Shown piece by piece: positions 9,295-18,718 of a DNA stretch of 64,000 nucleotides. The DNA is taken from assembly GCF_036182465.1 (NCBI RefSeq), contig NZ_CP108081.1, positions 2,480,001 to 2,544,000 on the forward strand, read 5' to 3'. A program made the translations under genes and the position numbers. The stretch comes from Streptomyces sp. NBC_00258 (lineage in GTDB: Bacteria > Actinomycetota > Actinomycetes > Streptomycetales > Streptomycetaceae). Under the pieces are notes generated by a model. It did no database searches. It saw nothing but the letters and a program-made list of their open reading frames with translations, and was not told the DNA's origin. Each line of letters starts with the position of its first letter. Position 1 is the first letter of the stretch.

Positions 9295-9360
9295 GGGGCG
9301 CGCGGAACTGCGCGGCAGGCACCACACCCCGCACGTCACAACGCACCCGCAAGCCCCCCG
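9295..9360 (+). repeat. Dispersed 3'-flank palindromic repeat, copy A
   Basis: GGGGCGCGCGGAACTGCGCG, followed by a C-rich tail ending in ACCCGCAAGCCCCC, matches the core GGGGCGCGGGGAACTGCGCG found at five other places in the window. It begins 8 bp beyond the stop of the SpoIIE-type gene on its downstream side. Confidence 0.7.
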
Positions 9361-9367
9361 ACCCCAC

Positions 9368-11443
9368 TCACTCCCGGTCGGGCACCGAGAACTCGCACCA
9401 CACGCACTTGCCGCCGCCCCGAGCCTCCACCCCCCACACATCCGCGAGCCGGTCCACCAGCAGCAGCCCCCTCCCGGACACCCCGGACTCCCCCGCCTCC
9501 CGCCGCCGCGGCAAAGCACTGGAAGCGTCCTCGACCTCCACACGAAGCCGCCGGTCGAGCCCGACGAGGACACGCAACGTCACGATGGCCGAGCCCTCCG
9601 TGTGCATCAGGGCGTTGGTGATCAGCTCGTCCGCGATCAGTTCGATCTCGTCGGCCCTCTCACCCGCACCCCAGGCGCGTACGGCCGCACGGATCATGTG
9701 CCGCGCCTCAGCGAGCGCCTCGGGGTCGCCGGGCCCGACATGCTGCTGCAGCCGGCCTCCGGGGCGCTGCGCGTCGAGGCCCAGGCGCCGCATCAGGAGC
9801 AGCGCCACGTCGTCCTCGCCGCCGCGTTCCTCGGCCACGTCGATGAGCCGGTCCGCGAGGTCGCGTACGTCGTCGGGGCCGGTGGAGATGAGCGCGCGCA
9901 GGGTCTGCATGCCGTCGTCGAGGTCGATCCCGGGCTGTTCGACGAGGCCGTCGGTGCACAGCAGCAGGGTCTGGCCGGGGTCGAGTTCGAGGGTGTTGAC
10001 CGGGTACTCGAGGCTCCCGAACAGGGCGGAGAGCCCGAGGGGCAGGCCCCCTTCGAGGGGCAGTCTGCGGCAGCTGCCGTCGGTGTCACGGACGAGCGGG
10101 TCGATGTGGCCCGCCCGGACCACCTGCATCACACCGGTGGACAGGTCGACCTCCGCGTACAGGCAGGTGGCGAAGCGCTCGGTGTCGAGTTCGTGCAGGA
10201 AGACGGAGGCACGGGCCATGACGGTGGCGGGGGTGTGGCCCTCGGCCGCGTAGGCGCGCAGGACGATGCGCAGCTGGCCCATGACGGCGGCCGCGTGCGT
10301 GTCGTGGCCCTGGACGTCGCCGATGACGGCACCGACGCGGCCGCCGGGCAGCGGGATCACGTCGTACCAGTCGCCGCCGATGTCCCGGCCGAGGGAGCCG
10401 GAGCGGTAGCGGACCGCGATGTCGGCGCCGGGGACGCTGGGAATGGAGCGCGGCAGCATGGCCTGCTGGAGTCCCTGGGCGAGGTCCTTCTCCTGCTCGT
10501 AGAACATGGCCCGCTGGAGGCTCTGCGCGATGCTGCTGCCGAGCGCGACCAGGACGTTGCGGTCCTCCGAAGAGAAGCCGTGCCGGTCGTTGTAGAGCAG
10601 TCCGATGGCGCCGATGGGTCTGGCCTGGGCGATGAGCGGCAGATAGGCGGCCGAGGTGATCTCCAGACCGGTGATGTGCGGCCAGAGCAGCGGGTACCGC
10701 TCGGCGAACTCCTCCGGCGACTCGATGAAGCGCGGGGCGAGCGTGCGCACGGCCTCGCTCATCGGGTACTGCTCGTCGATACGGGTGACCAGCGTGCCCG
10801 GTACGAAGCTGCCTGCGGGGCCCTCGGCGACGAGCCGGATGCGGCCGGCCTCGACCAGGCCCATGACGAGGCTCTTGGCGCCCAGGTGGGTGACTCCGTG
10901 GGTGTCCTTGAGGACGTCGATGACGTCCTGGACGGTGTGGGCGTGCGCGAGGGCCGCGGTGGTGATCTGCACGATGTTGGTCTGCTGGCGGCGGGCCTCG
11001 TCAAGGGCGGCCTGCTCGCGGCGGGCCTCGGCCTCACCGAGTTCCTGCGTGGCGTCGCGGACGATGCCGATGATGCGGCGCGGACGGCCGGTCTCGTCGC
11101 GCCGGATGTAGCCCTGGGTGTGGGTCCAGCGCAGGGTGCCGTCACGGCGGCGGACCCGGAAGTACGCCCCGTAGTTCTCGCTGCCGTCCTTGATGGCCTG
11201 GGAGACGTGGGCGTCGAGGCGGCGGCCCTCGGTCGGTGGCACCCGGATGCTCAGCGATTCGGGACGGCCGTCGAACTCGTCGGGGCGCACGTCGAAGATC
11301 TCGTGGGCCAGGGCATCCATCTGGAACGTTCCGGTGTCCAGGTCCCAGTCGAAGCTGCCCATGCGGTTGAGCGCCAGGATCGGGTCCGGGTGGGCGGGCC
11401 AGTCGTCCGGGAGTGACAGGGCGCTCGCTCCCCGATCAACCAT
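9368..11443 (-). CDS. PAS-GAF-SpoIIE phosphatase with C-terminal anti-sigma-type HATPase
   Basis: The 691-residue protein carries four modules in order: a PAS domain (about 15-135, FDWDLDTGTFQMDALA), a GAF domain (about 165-310), a PP2C/SpoIIE phosphatase (about 330-545, with GDWYDV and GAVIGDVQGHD holding metal-binding Asp residues) and an RsbW-like HATPase_c domain (about 565-690, DELITNALMH). Streptomyces carry many such proteins, which set anti-anti-sigma phosphorylation in response to small-molecule, light or redox cues. The ATG at 11443 is preceded by AAGGTGG; an upstream in-frame start at 11533 lacks such support. No anti-anti-sigma gene is adjacent. Confidence 0.92.
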   Translation of the reverse strand: MVDRGASALSLPDDWPAHPDPILALNRMGSFDWDLDTGTFQMDALAHEIFDVRPDEFDGRPESLSIRVPPTEGRRLDAHVSQAIKDGSENYGAYFRVRRRDGTLRWTHTQGYIRRDETGRPRRIIGIVRDATQELGEAEARREQAALDEARRQQTNIVQITTAALAHAHTVQDVIDVLKDTHGVTHLGAKSLVMGLVEAGRIRLVAEGPAGSFVPGTLVTRIDEQYPMSEAVRTLAPRFIESPEEFAERYPLLWPHITGLEITSAAYLPLIAQARPIGAIGLLYNDRHGFSSEDRNVLVALGSSIAQSLQRAMFYEQEKDLAQGLQQAMLPRSIPSVPGADIAVRYRSGSLGRDIGGDWYDVIPLPGGRVGAVIGDVQGHDTHAAAVMGQLRIVLRAYAAEGHTPATVMARASVFLHELDTERFATCLYAEVDLSTGVMQVVRAGHIDPLVRDTDGSCRRLPLEGGLPLGLSALFGSLEYPVNTLELDPGQTLLLCTDGLVEQPGIDLDDGMQTLRALISTGPDDVRDLADRLIDVAEERGGEDDVALLLMRRLGLDAQRPGGRLQQHVGPGDPEALAEARHMIRAAVRAWGAGERADEIELIADELITNALMHTEGSAIVTLRVLVGLDRRLRVEVEDASSALPRRREAGESGVSGRGLLLVDRLADVWGVEARGGGKCVWCEFSVPDRE

Positions 11444-11541
11444 GGGCCCACCTTGCCAGGATTTGGGCGATTCTTCGACCCGTGGGACGCCCCCGGGACC
11501 GCTCGGCCGACGGATGTACGGCAGGTCGCGCACGGCCCGGC

Positions 11542-12798
11542 CTAGTCGGGGATCAGGCCGCCGCCGTCGGGCAGGTCGGGGCCTTCCGGGACGGTGTCGG
11601 GGCCGGCCTCGCTCTCCGGGGAGTCGGCCGGGGAGTCCAGCGGCGGTTCGGGCTGCTCGACGGTGGGCTCGTCGGGGACGTCCGCGTCGGGCGGCGTACC
11701 CGTGTCCGTACCGTCCGGGGGTGACACCAGGTCGTCGGAGGGGTCCGGAGTGGCCGTCTCGGTGACCGTGGGGCAGTCCGTGGGGTCCGGGGACGTGGTG
11801 TCCGTGGAGTCGTCCGTCGGAGTGCCCTCGGTGGTGCCTGGGGTGACGGTCACGGTCGGTGTCACGCAGTCGCTCGCGGACTCGTCGGCGCCTTCCGAGG
11901 AACTCTCCGACGACGACCTGTCGGGCGACGACCTGTCGGGCGACGACCTGTCGGGCGACGACTCGTCCGGCGACAGCGAGGATCCGTCCGGGCGCGGGCT
12001 GTGCGGGTCGACGACGGGCGCGGGCACGATGCGGTCCTCGTCGCCGTCGTGGTCGCCGATCCTCCGCTCGATCCAGGTGTTGTTCTGGATGTTGATGATC
12101 GTGATGTTGACGATCACCCGTGGGGCCGGAGTGACCACGATGACCTTGGTGGGCTGGTAGCCGGACCAGGGGCGGCCGTTGTGCCCGGGGGTTCCCTGGA
12201 GGGCGACCGGCGGCTTGAGGGGGTTGCCACAGGCGCAGCGCACGCGCGGTACGCCCCGGTTGTCGACCAGGACGGCGGTGCCCGCCTGGAGGACGGCCTG
12301 GTACTCGGTCGCACGCCCGTCCCGGAAACCGTGGTTCGTGACCCTGGTGTCGGCGCGCAGCACGACCGGGGTCAGTCCGCGCAGATGGTCGGGGATGCCT
12401 GTCTGGGCGATGCCGGCGGACTGCGCGAAGGCGCGCGCCTTGACCTGGTCGGCGGTGAGGAAGCGGATCTGCCGGTCGACGTCACAGCTGCCGACGCGCC
12501 GGGTGCCGCCGTAGAGGCCCGGCGTACCGCCCGAGACGGACCGGACGCCCTCCGCCGTGGCGCTGCCCGTGGGGGCCGTGGACTGGGGCGTACGGGTGAC
12601 GGGGGGCGGAGTCGCGGTCGTGGTGGCCGTGGAGTCGGTGAAGGGGTCCGGGCCCTGGGCCGCGACCGGCTGGAGGAAGACCTCTCCGCCGGAGGTGGCG
12701 GAGTCGGACGCCTTGTCCCCGTCGCCGCCGCAGCCCCCTGTGAGGAGCGCCGCGGACAGCGCGCAGGCCGTGACGAGGGTTCTGGTGGGTATGCGCAC
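11542..12798 (-). CDS. DUF6777-like surface lipoprotein with acidic Ser/Asp/Pro repeat tail
   Basis: The predicted 418-residue product begins with a lipoprotein-type signal (RTLVTACALSAALLTGGC, with a slightly unusual T-G-G-C lipobox). A folded domain of about 230 residues follows, resembling the DUF6777 proteins of Streptomyces, with a Cys pair in RVRCACGNP. The last third is low complexity, rich in S, D, P and T. I chose the GTG at 12798, which has GGGAG 6 bp upstream; an ATG at 12846 and other starts are possible. The function is unknown. It is divergent from the lipase maturation factor gene. Confidence 0.8.
   Translation of the reverse strand: MRIPTRTLVTACALSAALLTGGCGGDGDKASDSATSGGEVFLQPVAAQGPDPFTDSTATTTATPPPVTRTPQSTAPTGSATAEGVRSVSGGTPGLYGGTRRVGSCDVDRQIRFLTADQVKARAFAQSAGIAQTGIPDHLRGLTPVVLRADTRVTNHGFRDGRATEYQAVLQAGTAVLVDNRGVPRVRCACGNPLKPPVALQGTPGHNGRPWSGYQPTKVIVVTPAPRVIVNITIINIQNNTWIERRIGDHDGDEDRIVPAPVVDPHSPRPDGSSLSPDESSPDRSSPDRSSPDRSSSESSSEGADESASDCVTPTVTVTPGTTEGTPTDDSTDTTSPDPTDCPTVTETATPDPSDDLVSPPDGTDTGTPPDADVPDEPTVEQPEPPLDSPADSPESEAGPDTVPEGPDLPDGGGLIPD
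11912..11971. repeat. 15-bp tandem repeat inside the lipoprotein gene
   Basis: Three exact copies of GACGACCTGTCGGGC (11912-11956) and one degenerate copy (11957-11971) encode repeated S-P-D-R-S units in the low-complexity tail. The unit is a multiple of three, so copy-number change would alter length without a frameshift. Confidence 0.85.
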
Positions 12799-12925
12799 CA
12801 CGTTCTCCCGTCCGTCCCGGTCCGTCCCGGGCAATATGTCCACCATTGTCTGCGCCGGTCCAGGGAACCCCGCAAGCCGGAGAGAGTCACACAGCGTCAC
12901 AATGGAAGCGAAGGGAGCGGACTCC

Positions 12926-14347
12926 GTGGAGTGGTTCACAGCCCCCGAGTACTGGATGAGCCGACTGGTCCTCCAGAAGGCTCTGGCCGTGATCTATCTC
13001 GTCGCGTTCCTGGGCGCGGCGCTGCAGTTCCGAGCGCTGATCGGCGAGCGCGGGATGCTGCCGGTGCCCCGGTTCGTTGCGCGGGTGCCGTTCCGGCAGG
13101 CACCGAGTGTGTTCCATCTCCACTACTCCGACCGCTTCTTCGCGGTCTGGGCATGGACCGGCTGCGCGGTGTCGGTGGCGCTCGTCGCCGGGCTGGACGG
13201 TCGACTGCCGCTCTGGGGTGCCATGCTGCTCTGGCTGGTGCCCTGGGTCATGTATCTGTCGATCGTGAACGTCGGCCAGACCTGGTACTCGTTCGGCTGG
13301 GAGTCCCTGCTCCTGGAGACCGGCTTCCTCGCGGTCTTCCTGGGCAACGACGAGGTCGCCCCGCCGGTGGTGGTGCTCTTCCTGCTGCGCTGGATCCTGT
13401 TCCGCGTCGAGTTCGGGGCAGGGCTGATCAAGATGCGCGGCGACGCGTGCTGGCGCAAGCTGACCTGCCTCGACCACCACCACGAGACCCAGCCGATGCC
13501 GGGCCCGCTGAGCTGGTTCTTCCACCATCTGCCGAAGCCGCTGCACCGGGTCGAGGTGGCCGCCAACCACTTCACCCAACTCGTCGTGCCCGTCCTGCTG
13601 TTCGCCCCTCAGCCCGTCGCCACGGCAGCCGCGGCCCTGATGATCGTCACCCAGCTGTGGCTGATCCTGTCCGGCAACTTCTCCTGGCTGAACTGGATCA
13701 CGATCGTGCTGGCGCTGTCGGCACTGGAGCTGCCCGGCACGGCCCCGGACGTCCCCGGCGCCCCTCTCTGGTACGAGGTCGTGGTCCTCGCCGTCGCCGC
13801 GCTGCTCGTGACACTGAGCTACCACCCGGTCCGCAACATGATCTCCCGTCGCCAGGTCATGAACCGCTCCTTCGACCCCCTCCATCTGGTGAACACCTAC
13901 GGGGCGTTCGGCAGCGTCAGCCGCATCCGGTACGAGGTGGTGGTCGAGGGGACGGCCGATGCCGTGCCCCACGAGGACTCCGACTGGCGGGAGTACGAGT
14001 TCAGGGGCAAGCCCGGCGATCCGGGGCGCTGGCCGCGTCAGTTCGCCCCGTACCATCTGCGGCTCGACTGGATGATGTGGTTCGCCGCGCTCTCCCCCGC
14101 CTACGCCGGATCGTGGTTCGGCGCCCTGGTGGAGCGGCTCCTGGAGAACGACCGGGACACACTGCGCCTCCTGCGCCGCTCCCCGTTCCCGCCGGACGCA
14201 CCGCCCCGGTACGTCCGGGCCCGTCTCTTCCGCTACCGGTACACGACCTGGCAGGAACTGCGGGAGACGGGCGCCTGCTGGGAGCGGACGTATGTACGGG
14301 AATTCCTACCGCCGACACGGCTGGACGTGGTGGTTCAGAGGTCGTAG
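12926..14347 (+). CDS. Lipase maturation factor family membrane protein
   Basis: The 473-residue protein has the LMF1 family layout: an N-terminal WFTAPEYWMSRLVLQ, several hydrophobic helices to about residue 280, the conserved segment FRVEFGAGLIKMRGD plus WRKLTCLDHHHETQP, and a soluble C-terminal region with WREYEFRGKPGDP and FAPYHLRLDWMMWF. In animals LMF1 aids folding of secreted lipases; the bacterial role is not established. The GTG at 12926 is preceded by AAGGGAG with good spacing, which I prefer to the ATG at 12902 that has no ribosome site. The C-terminus ends just short of the convergent fucose operon. Confidence 0.9.
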   Translation: MEWFTAPEYWMSRLVLQKALAVIYLVAFLGAALQFRALIGERGMLPVPRFVARVPFRQAPSVFHLHYSDRFFAVWAWTGCAVSVALVAGLDGRLPLWGAMLLWLVPWVMYLSIVNVGQTWYSFGWESLLLETGFLAVFLGNDEVAPPVVVLFLLRWILFRVEFGAGLIKMRGDACWRKLTCLDHHHETQPMPGPLSWFFHHLPKPLHRVEVAANHFTQLVVPVLLFAPQPVATAAAALMIVTQLWLILSGNFSWLNWITIVLALSALELPGTAPDVPGAPLWYEVVVLAVAALLVTLSYHPVRNMISRRQVMNRSFDPLHLVNTYGAFGSVSRIRYEVVVEGTADAVPHEDSDWREYEFRGKPGDPGRWPRQFAPYHLRLDWMMWFAALSPAYAGSWFGALVERLLENDRDTLRLLRRSPFPPDAPPRYVRARLFRYRYTTWQELRETGACWERTYVREFLPPTRLDVVVQRS

Positions 14348-14367
14348 ATGCGGATCCGCTGTGTGCT

Positions 14368-15237
14368 TCAGAGGCGGTAGACGCGCTCGGCGGTGCCCTC
14401 GAAGACCTGTGCGCGTTCGACGCTGTCCAGGCCCAGCGTCAGACCGTCGGCCATGAACGAGACCCCGCCGTACGTCGTCGCCAGCGTGCACACCGGCCAG
14501 TCGGAGCCGAACATGAGGCGCCCCGGGCCGAAGGCGTCCAGCACGGTGTCCGCGTAGGGCAACATCTCCCGCCGCCGCGCCTGCGCCGACCGCTGCTGCG
14601 TCAGGTCCGTCTCCGTCACCATCCCCGACAGCTTGCACACCGTGTTCGGCAGGGCGGCGAGCGCCCTGACGTCGGAGGCCCACGGCTCCAGTTCGCCCGA
14701 GGCGATGGGCGGCTTCCCCAAGTGGTCCAGGACGAAGGTCAGACCGGGCAGGGCGGCGGCGGCCTTGGTGCAGGCCGGAAGCTGGTGGGGAAGTACCACC
14801 AGGTCGTACACGAGCCCGGCCGCCGCCACCGCGCCCAGCCCTCGCTGAACATCCGGGCGCAGCAGCCATTCGGGGTCCGGCTCGCCCTGGACCTGGTGGC
14901 GGATGCCCTTCAGGTACCGGCCGCCCGGCAACTCGCGCAGACGGGCCAGTTCGTCGGCCGCGTGGGGGCCGGTGAGGTCGGTCCAGCCGACCACTCCGGC
15001 GATCAGGTCGTGTGTCTCCGCGAGTGCCAGGAACTCCGGGGTCTCGTCCGCCACCGTGACCGTCTGCACGAGGACGGTCCGGGAGACTCCGACGGCACGC
15101 GCCTGCGGTTCCAGGTCCTCGACGGTGAAGTTTCTTCTGAGGGGCGCCAGTTCGGGGCCGGTGATCCAGTCCTGGTCCCGTACGGAGAGGTCCCAGACGT
15201 GATGGTGGGCGTCGACGACGCCCGTGCGTACGGTCAC
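14368..15237 (-). CDS. L-fuconolactonase (amidohydrolase family)
   Basis: The 289-residue protein is an amidohydrolase-2/TIM-barrel hydrolase: VDAHHHVWD near residue 10 holds the metal-binding His pair and GSDWPV near residue 248 holds the metal Asp. Members next to sugar dehydrogenases hydrolyse sugar lactones, and here L-fucono-1,5-lactone to L-fuconate is the expected step. The GTG at 15237 overlaps the mutarotase stop by 4 bp and has GGGAG upstream, so I prefer it to the ATG at 15249. It is the last gene of the eight-gene fucose operon and is convergent with the lipase maturation factor gene. Confidence 0.88.
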   Translation of the reverse strand: MTVRTGVVDAHHHVWDLSVRDQDWITGPELAPLRRNFTVEDLEPQARAVGVSRTVLVQTVTVADETPEFLALAETHDLIAGVVGWTDLTGPHAADELARLRELPGGRYLKGIRHQVQGEPDPEWLLRPDVQRGLGAVAAAGLVYDLVVLPHQLPACTKAAAALPGLTFVLDHLGKPPIASGELEPWASDVRALAALPNTVCKLSGMVTETDLTQQRSAQARRREMLPYADTVLDAFGPGRLMFGSDWPVCTLATTYGGVSFMADGLTLGLDSVERAQVFEGTAERVYRL

Positions 15238-15548
15238 GGCAGCTCCCATACGACCGGCAGCCCCGCCTGCGAGCCCTCGGCCGAGTAGTCGTGCACCACG
15301 TCGAGGAGTTCCGCCATCCGGGCCTGCCAGGCGATGTTGACCGGCAGTTTCTCCAGTTCGGCGAGGAGTCGCGGGTAGTCCTCGCACTCCAGGACGTGGA
15401 AGAGGTCGGTGCCGCTGCGCCAGATCGTCCAGGAGGTGGCTCCGGCGGCGCGGATCGCGTCCGTGAGTTCTCCGGGGACCTCGCGGTGGGCGGCGTCGTA
15501 CTCGGCGACGCGGTCGGCGCGGACCTTGGTGTGCAGGGCCACTCTCAT
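15234..15548 (-). CDS. Sugar mutarotase, RhaM/FucU-like (L-fucose/L-rhamnose mutarotase)
   Basis: This short 104-residue protein has the ferredoxin-like fold of the RhaM family: HTKVRADRVAEYDAAH at the start, TSWTIWRSGTDLFHVLECED in the middle, and a tryptophan-rich end. It would interconvert the anomers of an imported 6-deoxyhexose so that the dehydrogenase sees the right one. RhaM homologues act on rhamnose; fucose is inferred from the operon. Its start overlaps the aldo/keto reductase stop as ATGA, and its stop overlaps the lactonase GTG, so the three are translationally coupled. Confidence 0.88.
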   Translation of the reverse strand: MRVALHTKVRADRVAEYDAAHREVPGELTDAIRAAGATSWTIWRSGTDLFHVLECEDYPRLLAELEKLPVNIAWQARMAELLDVVHDYSAEGSQAGLPVVWELP

Positions 15549-16573
15549 GACGACTCCTCCGGCTTCGGCGCGTGCTCGCCGGGTACGGGGGCGGCGGCGG
15601 GCAGGAGGTCCGCGTCCCGCGCCTCCTGCCAGAAGGCCGCGGGCACGGGCGTCGCGAACTGCTCGGCGCAGTCGCGGACTTCGTGCGGCGACTTGGCTCC
15701 CACGAGGACGCCGGCGACGGACGGATGGGCGGCGCAGAAGGCCAGGGCGGCGGCGCGCAGGGTGGTGCCGTGCCGGTCGGCCATGGCGTTGAGAGCGAGG
15801 GCGCGGTCCAGCATCTCGGGCGGTGCGGCCGTGTAGTTGTACGTCGCTCCCGGCCTCGGGTCGGCCAGCAGACCGGAGTTGAAGGCACCGCCGATCACGA
15901 TGGAGGTCCCGCGCTCCTGCGCGGCCGGCAGCAGTTCGGTCAGTGCGCCCTGGTCGAGGAGGGTGTAGCGCCCGGCGCACAGCACCACGTCGACGTCGGT
16001 GTCGCGGATGAAGCGGGTGAGCATCTCGGCCTGGTTCATGCCCGCGCCGATCGCGCCCACCACGCCCTCCGCGCGGAGCTTCTCCAGCGCCGGGTAGCCC
16101 TCCCGGAAGGCCTGTTCGGCGTGGTCGTCCGGGTCGTGGAGATAGACGACGTCCACCCGGTCGAGGCCGAGCCGTTCCAGACTGGCGTCCAGGCTGCGGC
16201 GTACGCCGTCCGCGCTGAAGTCCCACACGCGGCGGTGGGTGGCGGGCACGGCGAAACCGTTGGCGAGGTCGTCACCGCCCGCGTCGCTGGGCTCCAGGCG
16301 GCGGCCCACCTTGGTCGAGACGGTGTACGCCGACCGGGGGCGCCCACGCAGGGCCGCGCCCAGGCGGCGTTCGGATAGGCCGATGCCGTAATGGGGCGCG
16401 GTGTCGAAGTACCGGACGCCCGCGTCCCAGGCGGCGCCCACGGTGTCGTACGCCTGCTCGTCGCCGACCTCGGTGAAGAGGTTGCCGATGCCGGCGGCGC
16501 CGAGGGCGAGGGCGGTGATCTCGACGCCGCTGCGGCCGAGCCTGTTCACCGGCTCGTTCACCGACCCGCTCAC
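15545..16573 (-). CDS. Aldo/keto reductase, probable L-fucose dehydrogenase
   Basis: The 342-residue AKR has the full catalytic tetrad: Asp and Tyr in FDTAPHYGIGLSERRLG, Lys in STKVGRRL and His in VYLHDPDD. AKR-type enzymes known as L-fucose (D-threo-aldose) 1-dehydrogenases oxidise L-fucose to the lactone with NAD(P)+, which fits the neighbouring mutarotase and lactonase. The GTG at 16573 overlaps the stop of the SDR gene by 4 bp. The cofactor preference is not readable. Confidence 0.88.
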   Translation of the reverse strand: MSGSVNEPVNRLGRSGVEITALALGAAGIGNLFTEVGDEQAYDTVGAAWDAGVRYFDTAPHYGIGLSERRLGAALRGRPRSAYTVSTKVGRRLEPSDAGGDDLANGFAVPATHRRVWDFSADGVRRSLDASLERLGLDRVDVVYLHDPDDHAEQAFREGYPALEKLRAEGVVGAIGAGMNQAEMLTRFIRDTDVDVVLCAGRYTLLDQGALTELLPAAQERGTSIVIGGAFNSGLLADPRPGATYNYTAAPPEMLDRALALNAMADRHGTTLRAAALAFCAAHPSVAGVLVGAKSPHEVRDCAEQFATPVPAAFWQEARDADLLPAAAPVPGEHAPKPEESS

Positions 16574-17325
16574 TGGCCCGCCGGACGCAGTCGCAGCCCC
16601 TGCATACCGCCGTCCACGGCGAGCGCGGTGCCGGTGGTGGCGCCGGACAGCGGGCTCGCCAAGTAGGCGACGGCGCCCGCGACTTCGGACGCGGAGACGA
16701 GGCGGCCGGTGGGCTGGCGGGCCTCCAGGGCGGCCCGTTCGGCGGCGGGATCCGTCGCGGCGTCGAGGAGGCGGCCGACCCAGGGGGTGTCGACGGTGCC
16801 GGGGTTCACGCAGTTGACGCGGATGCCCTCGCGGACGTGGTCGGCGGCCATGGCGAGGGTCAGCGACAGGACGGCGCCCTTGGACGCGGAGTACAGGGCG
16901 CGCTGCGGGAGGCCCGCGGTGGCCGCGATGGAGCAGGTGTTCACGATGGCCGCGTGCGAGGACTTCCGCAGGTGTGGCAGGGCCGCCCGGGCCGTACGGA
17001 CCATGCCGACGACGTTGACGTCCAGCACGCGGTGCCAGACCTCGTCGTCGTTGTCCTCGACCGTGCCCTGGGCACCGATGCCCGCGTTGTTGACGAGCAC
17101 GTCGAGGCCGCCCAGGTCGGCGATCGCGGCCGCGACGGCCCGGCGTACGGACTCGTCGTCGGTGACGTCCGCCTGGTAGCCGAGCAGGGGCTTCTCCACG
17201 CTCGCGGGGTCCAGGTCCAGAACGGCGACCTGGGCCCCGCGGGAGGCGAGGAGTTCCGCGGTGGCCCGGCCGATGCCGGAGGCGCCACCCGTCACCAGGG
17301 CCTTGAGGCCCTCGAAGTCGCTCAT
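16570..17325 (-). CDS. SDR oxidoreductase, probable 2-keto-3-deoxy-L-fuconate dehydrogenase
   Basis: The 251-residue classical SDR has the Rossmann motif TGGASGIG, the NNAG motif, Ser in VNTCSIAA and YSASK for catalysis. In the non-phosphorylative L-fucose pathway an SDR oxidises 2-keto-3-deoxy-L-fuconate to 2,4-diketo-3-deoxy-L-fuconate, and this gene follows the dehydratase directly (ATGA overlap at 17322-17325). The assignment rests on context; an L-fucose dehydrogenase role is the alternative. Confidence 0.87.
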   Translation of the reverse strand: MSDFEGLKALVTGGASGIGRATAELLASRGAQVAVLDLDPASVEKPLLGYQADVTDDESVRRAVAAAIADLGGLDVLVNNAGIGAQGTVEDNDDEVWHRVLDVNVVGMVRTARAALPHLRKSSHAAIVNTCSIAATAGLPQRALYSASKGAVLSLTLAMAADHVREGIRVNCVNPGTVDTPWVGRLLDAATDPAAERAALEARQPTGRLVSASEVAGAVAYLASPLSGATTGTALAVDGGMQGLRLRPAGQ

Positions 17326-18671
17326 GCCGCCTGCCCCTTCTGCCGGTCGAGGTCGGCGGCCCAGAACGTGCCGCCGGGGAACGTGAACTCCGCGATGGAC
17401 TCCGGCCGCATGGTCGCCGAGAAGCCCGGTGAGGTGGGTGCCATGTAGTGACCCTCTCTGATCACCACCGGGTCGAGGAAGTGGGCGTGCAGATGGTCCA
17501 CGTACTCGATCACGCGGTCCTCGGTCGTTCCGGACAGTGCCACGTAGTCGAACATCGAGAGATGCTGGACCAGTTCGCACAGGCCGACGCCACCGGCGTG
17601 CGGGCAGACCGGGATGCCGAACTTGGCCGCGAGGAGCAGGATCGCGAGGTTCTCGTTGACGCCGCCGACGCGGGCCGCGTCGATCTGCAGGATGTCGATG
17701 GCACCCGCCTGGAGCAGCTGCTTGAAGATGATCCGGTTCTGTACGTGCTCGCCGGTCGCGACCTTGACCGGCGCGATCGCCTTGCGGATCGCGGCGTGGC
17801 CGAGGACGTCGTCGGGGCTGGTGGGCTCCTCGATCCAGTACGGGTCGAACTCGGCGAGCGCCTTGGTCCACTCGATGGCCTCGTCGACGTTCCAGCGCTG
17901 GTTGGCGTCGATGGCGACGCGGATGTCCGGTCCGACGACGGAACGGGCCACCCGGCAGCGGCGTACGTCGTCGGCGAGGTCCGCGCCGACCTTCAGCTTG
18001 ATCTGTGTGAAGCCGTCGGCGACGGCCTGGCGGGCCAGCCGGGTGAGCTTCTCGTCGGAGTAGCCGAGCCAGCCGGGCGAGGTGGTGTAGCCGGGGAAGC
18101 CGCGCTCCTTGAGCAGCACGGCGCGTTCCGTCGCGCCCTCCCTGCCCTCGCGCAGCAGGCGGAGGGCGTCCTCGGGGGTGAGGACGTCCGCGATGTAGCG
18201 GAAGTCCACCTGGGACACGAGCCATTCGGGCGTGGCGTCGGCGAGCAGCTGCCACAGCGGCTTCTCGGCGCGCTTGGCGGCCAGGTCCCAGACGGCGTTG
18301 ACGACGGCGCCGATCGCCATGTGCATCACGCCCTTCTCGGGCCCGAGCCACCGCAGTTGGCTGTCCCCGATCAGGTCCCGGCTCAACGCGCCGGGATCCG
18401 CGCACAACTCGTCCACCGGCCGGCCCAGGATGTGCGGGCGCAGCGCCTCGATCGCGGCGACCTGGACATCGTTGCCCCGCCCGATGGTGAAGGTGAACCC
18501 GTGTCCCTCCAGGCCGTCGGCCGTGTCGTCGCTGCCTGTGCGCAGCACGACGTACGCGGCCGAGTAGTCGGGGTCCGGGTTCATCGCGTCGGAGCCGTCG
18601 AGCTCGCGCGAGGTGGGGAAGCGGATGTCGTAGGTGTCAACCGCGATGATGCGGGCGGCAGATGAGGACAC
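17322..18671 (-). CDS. L-fuconate dehydratase (enolase superfamily)
   Basis: The 449-residue protein matches L-fuconate dehydratase in length and motifs: KLKVGADLADDVRRC carries the KxK base, DANQRW and EEPT supply metal ligands, GEHVQNR follows, and CPHAGGVGLCELVQH carries the other catalytic His. The reaction is L-fuconate to 2-keto-3-deoxy-L-fuconate plus water, Mg2+-dependent. The GTG at 18671 has AAAGG 7 bp upstream. There are 47 bp between the permease stop and this start, the only real gap in the operon. Confidence 0.92.
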   Translation of the reverse strand: MSSSAARIIAVDTYDIRFPTSRELDGSDAMNPDPDYSAAYVVLRTGSDDTADGLEGHGFTFTIGRGNDVQVAAIEALRPHILGRPVDELCADPGALSRDLIGDSQLRWLGPEKGVMHMAIGAVVNAVWDLAAKRAEKPLWQLLADATPEWLVSQVDFRYIADVLTPEDALRLLREGREGATERAVLLKERGFPGYTTSPGWLGYSDEKLTRLARQAVADGFTQIKLKVGADLADDVRRCRVARSVVGPDIRVAIDANQRWNVDEAIEWTKALAEFDPYWIEEPTSPDDVLGHAAIRKAIAPVKVATGEHVQNRIIFKQLLQAGAIDILQIDAARVGGVNENLAILLLAAKFGIPVCPHAGGVGLCELVQHLSMFDYVALSGTTEDRVIEYVDHLHAHFLDPVVIREGHYMAPTSPGFSATMRPESIAEFTFPGGTFWAADLDRQKGQAA

Positions 18672-18718
18672 AGAAGGGCCTTTCGGTCCGGTACTTGGGA
18701 CGGTCGCGAGGCGTTGGC

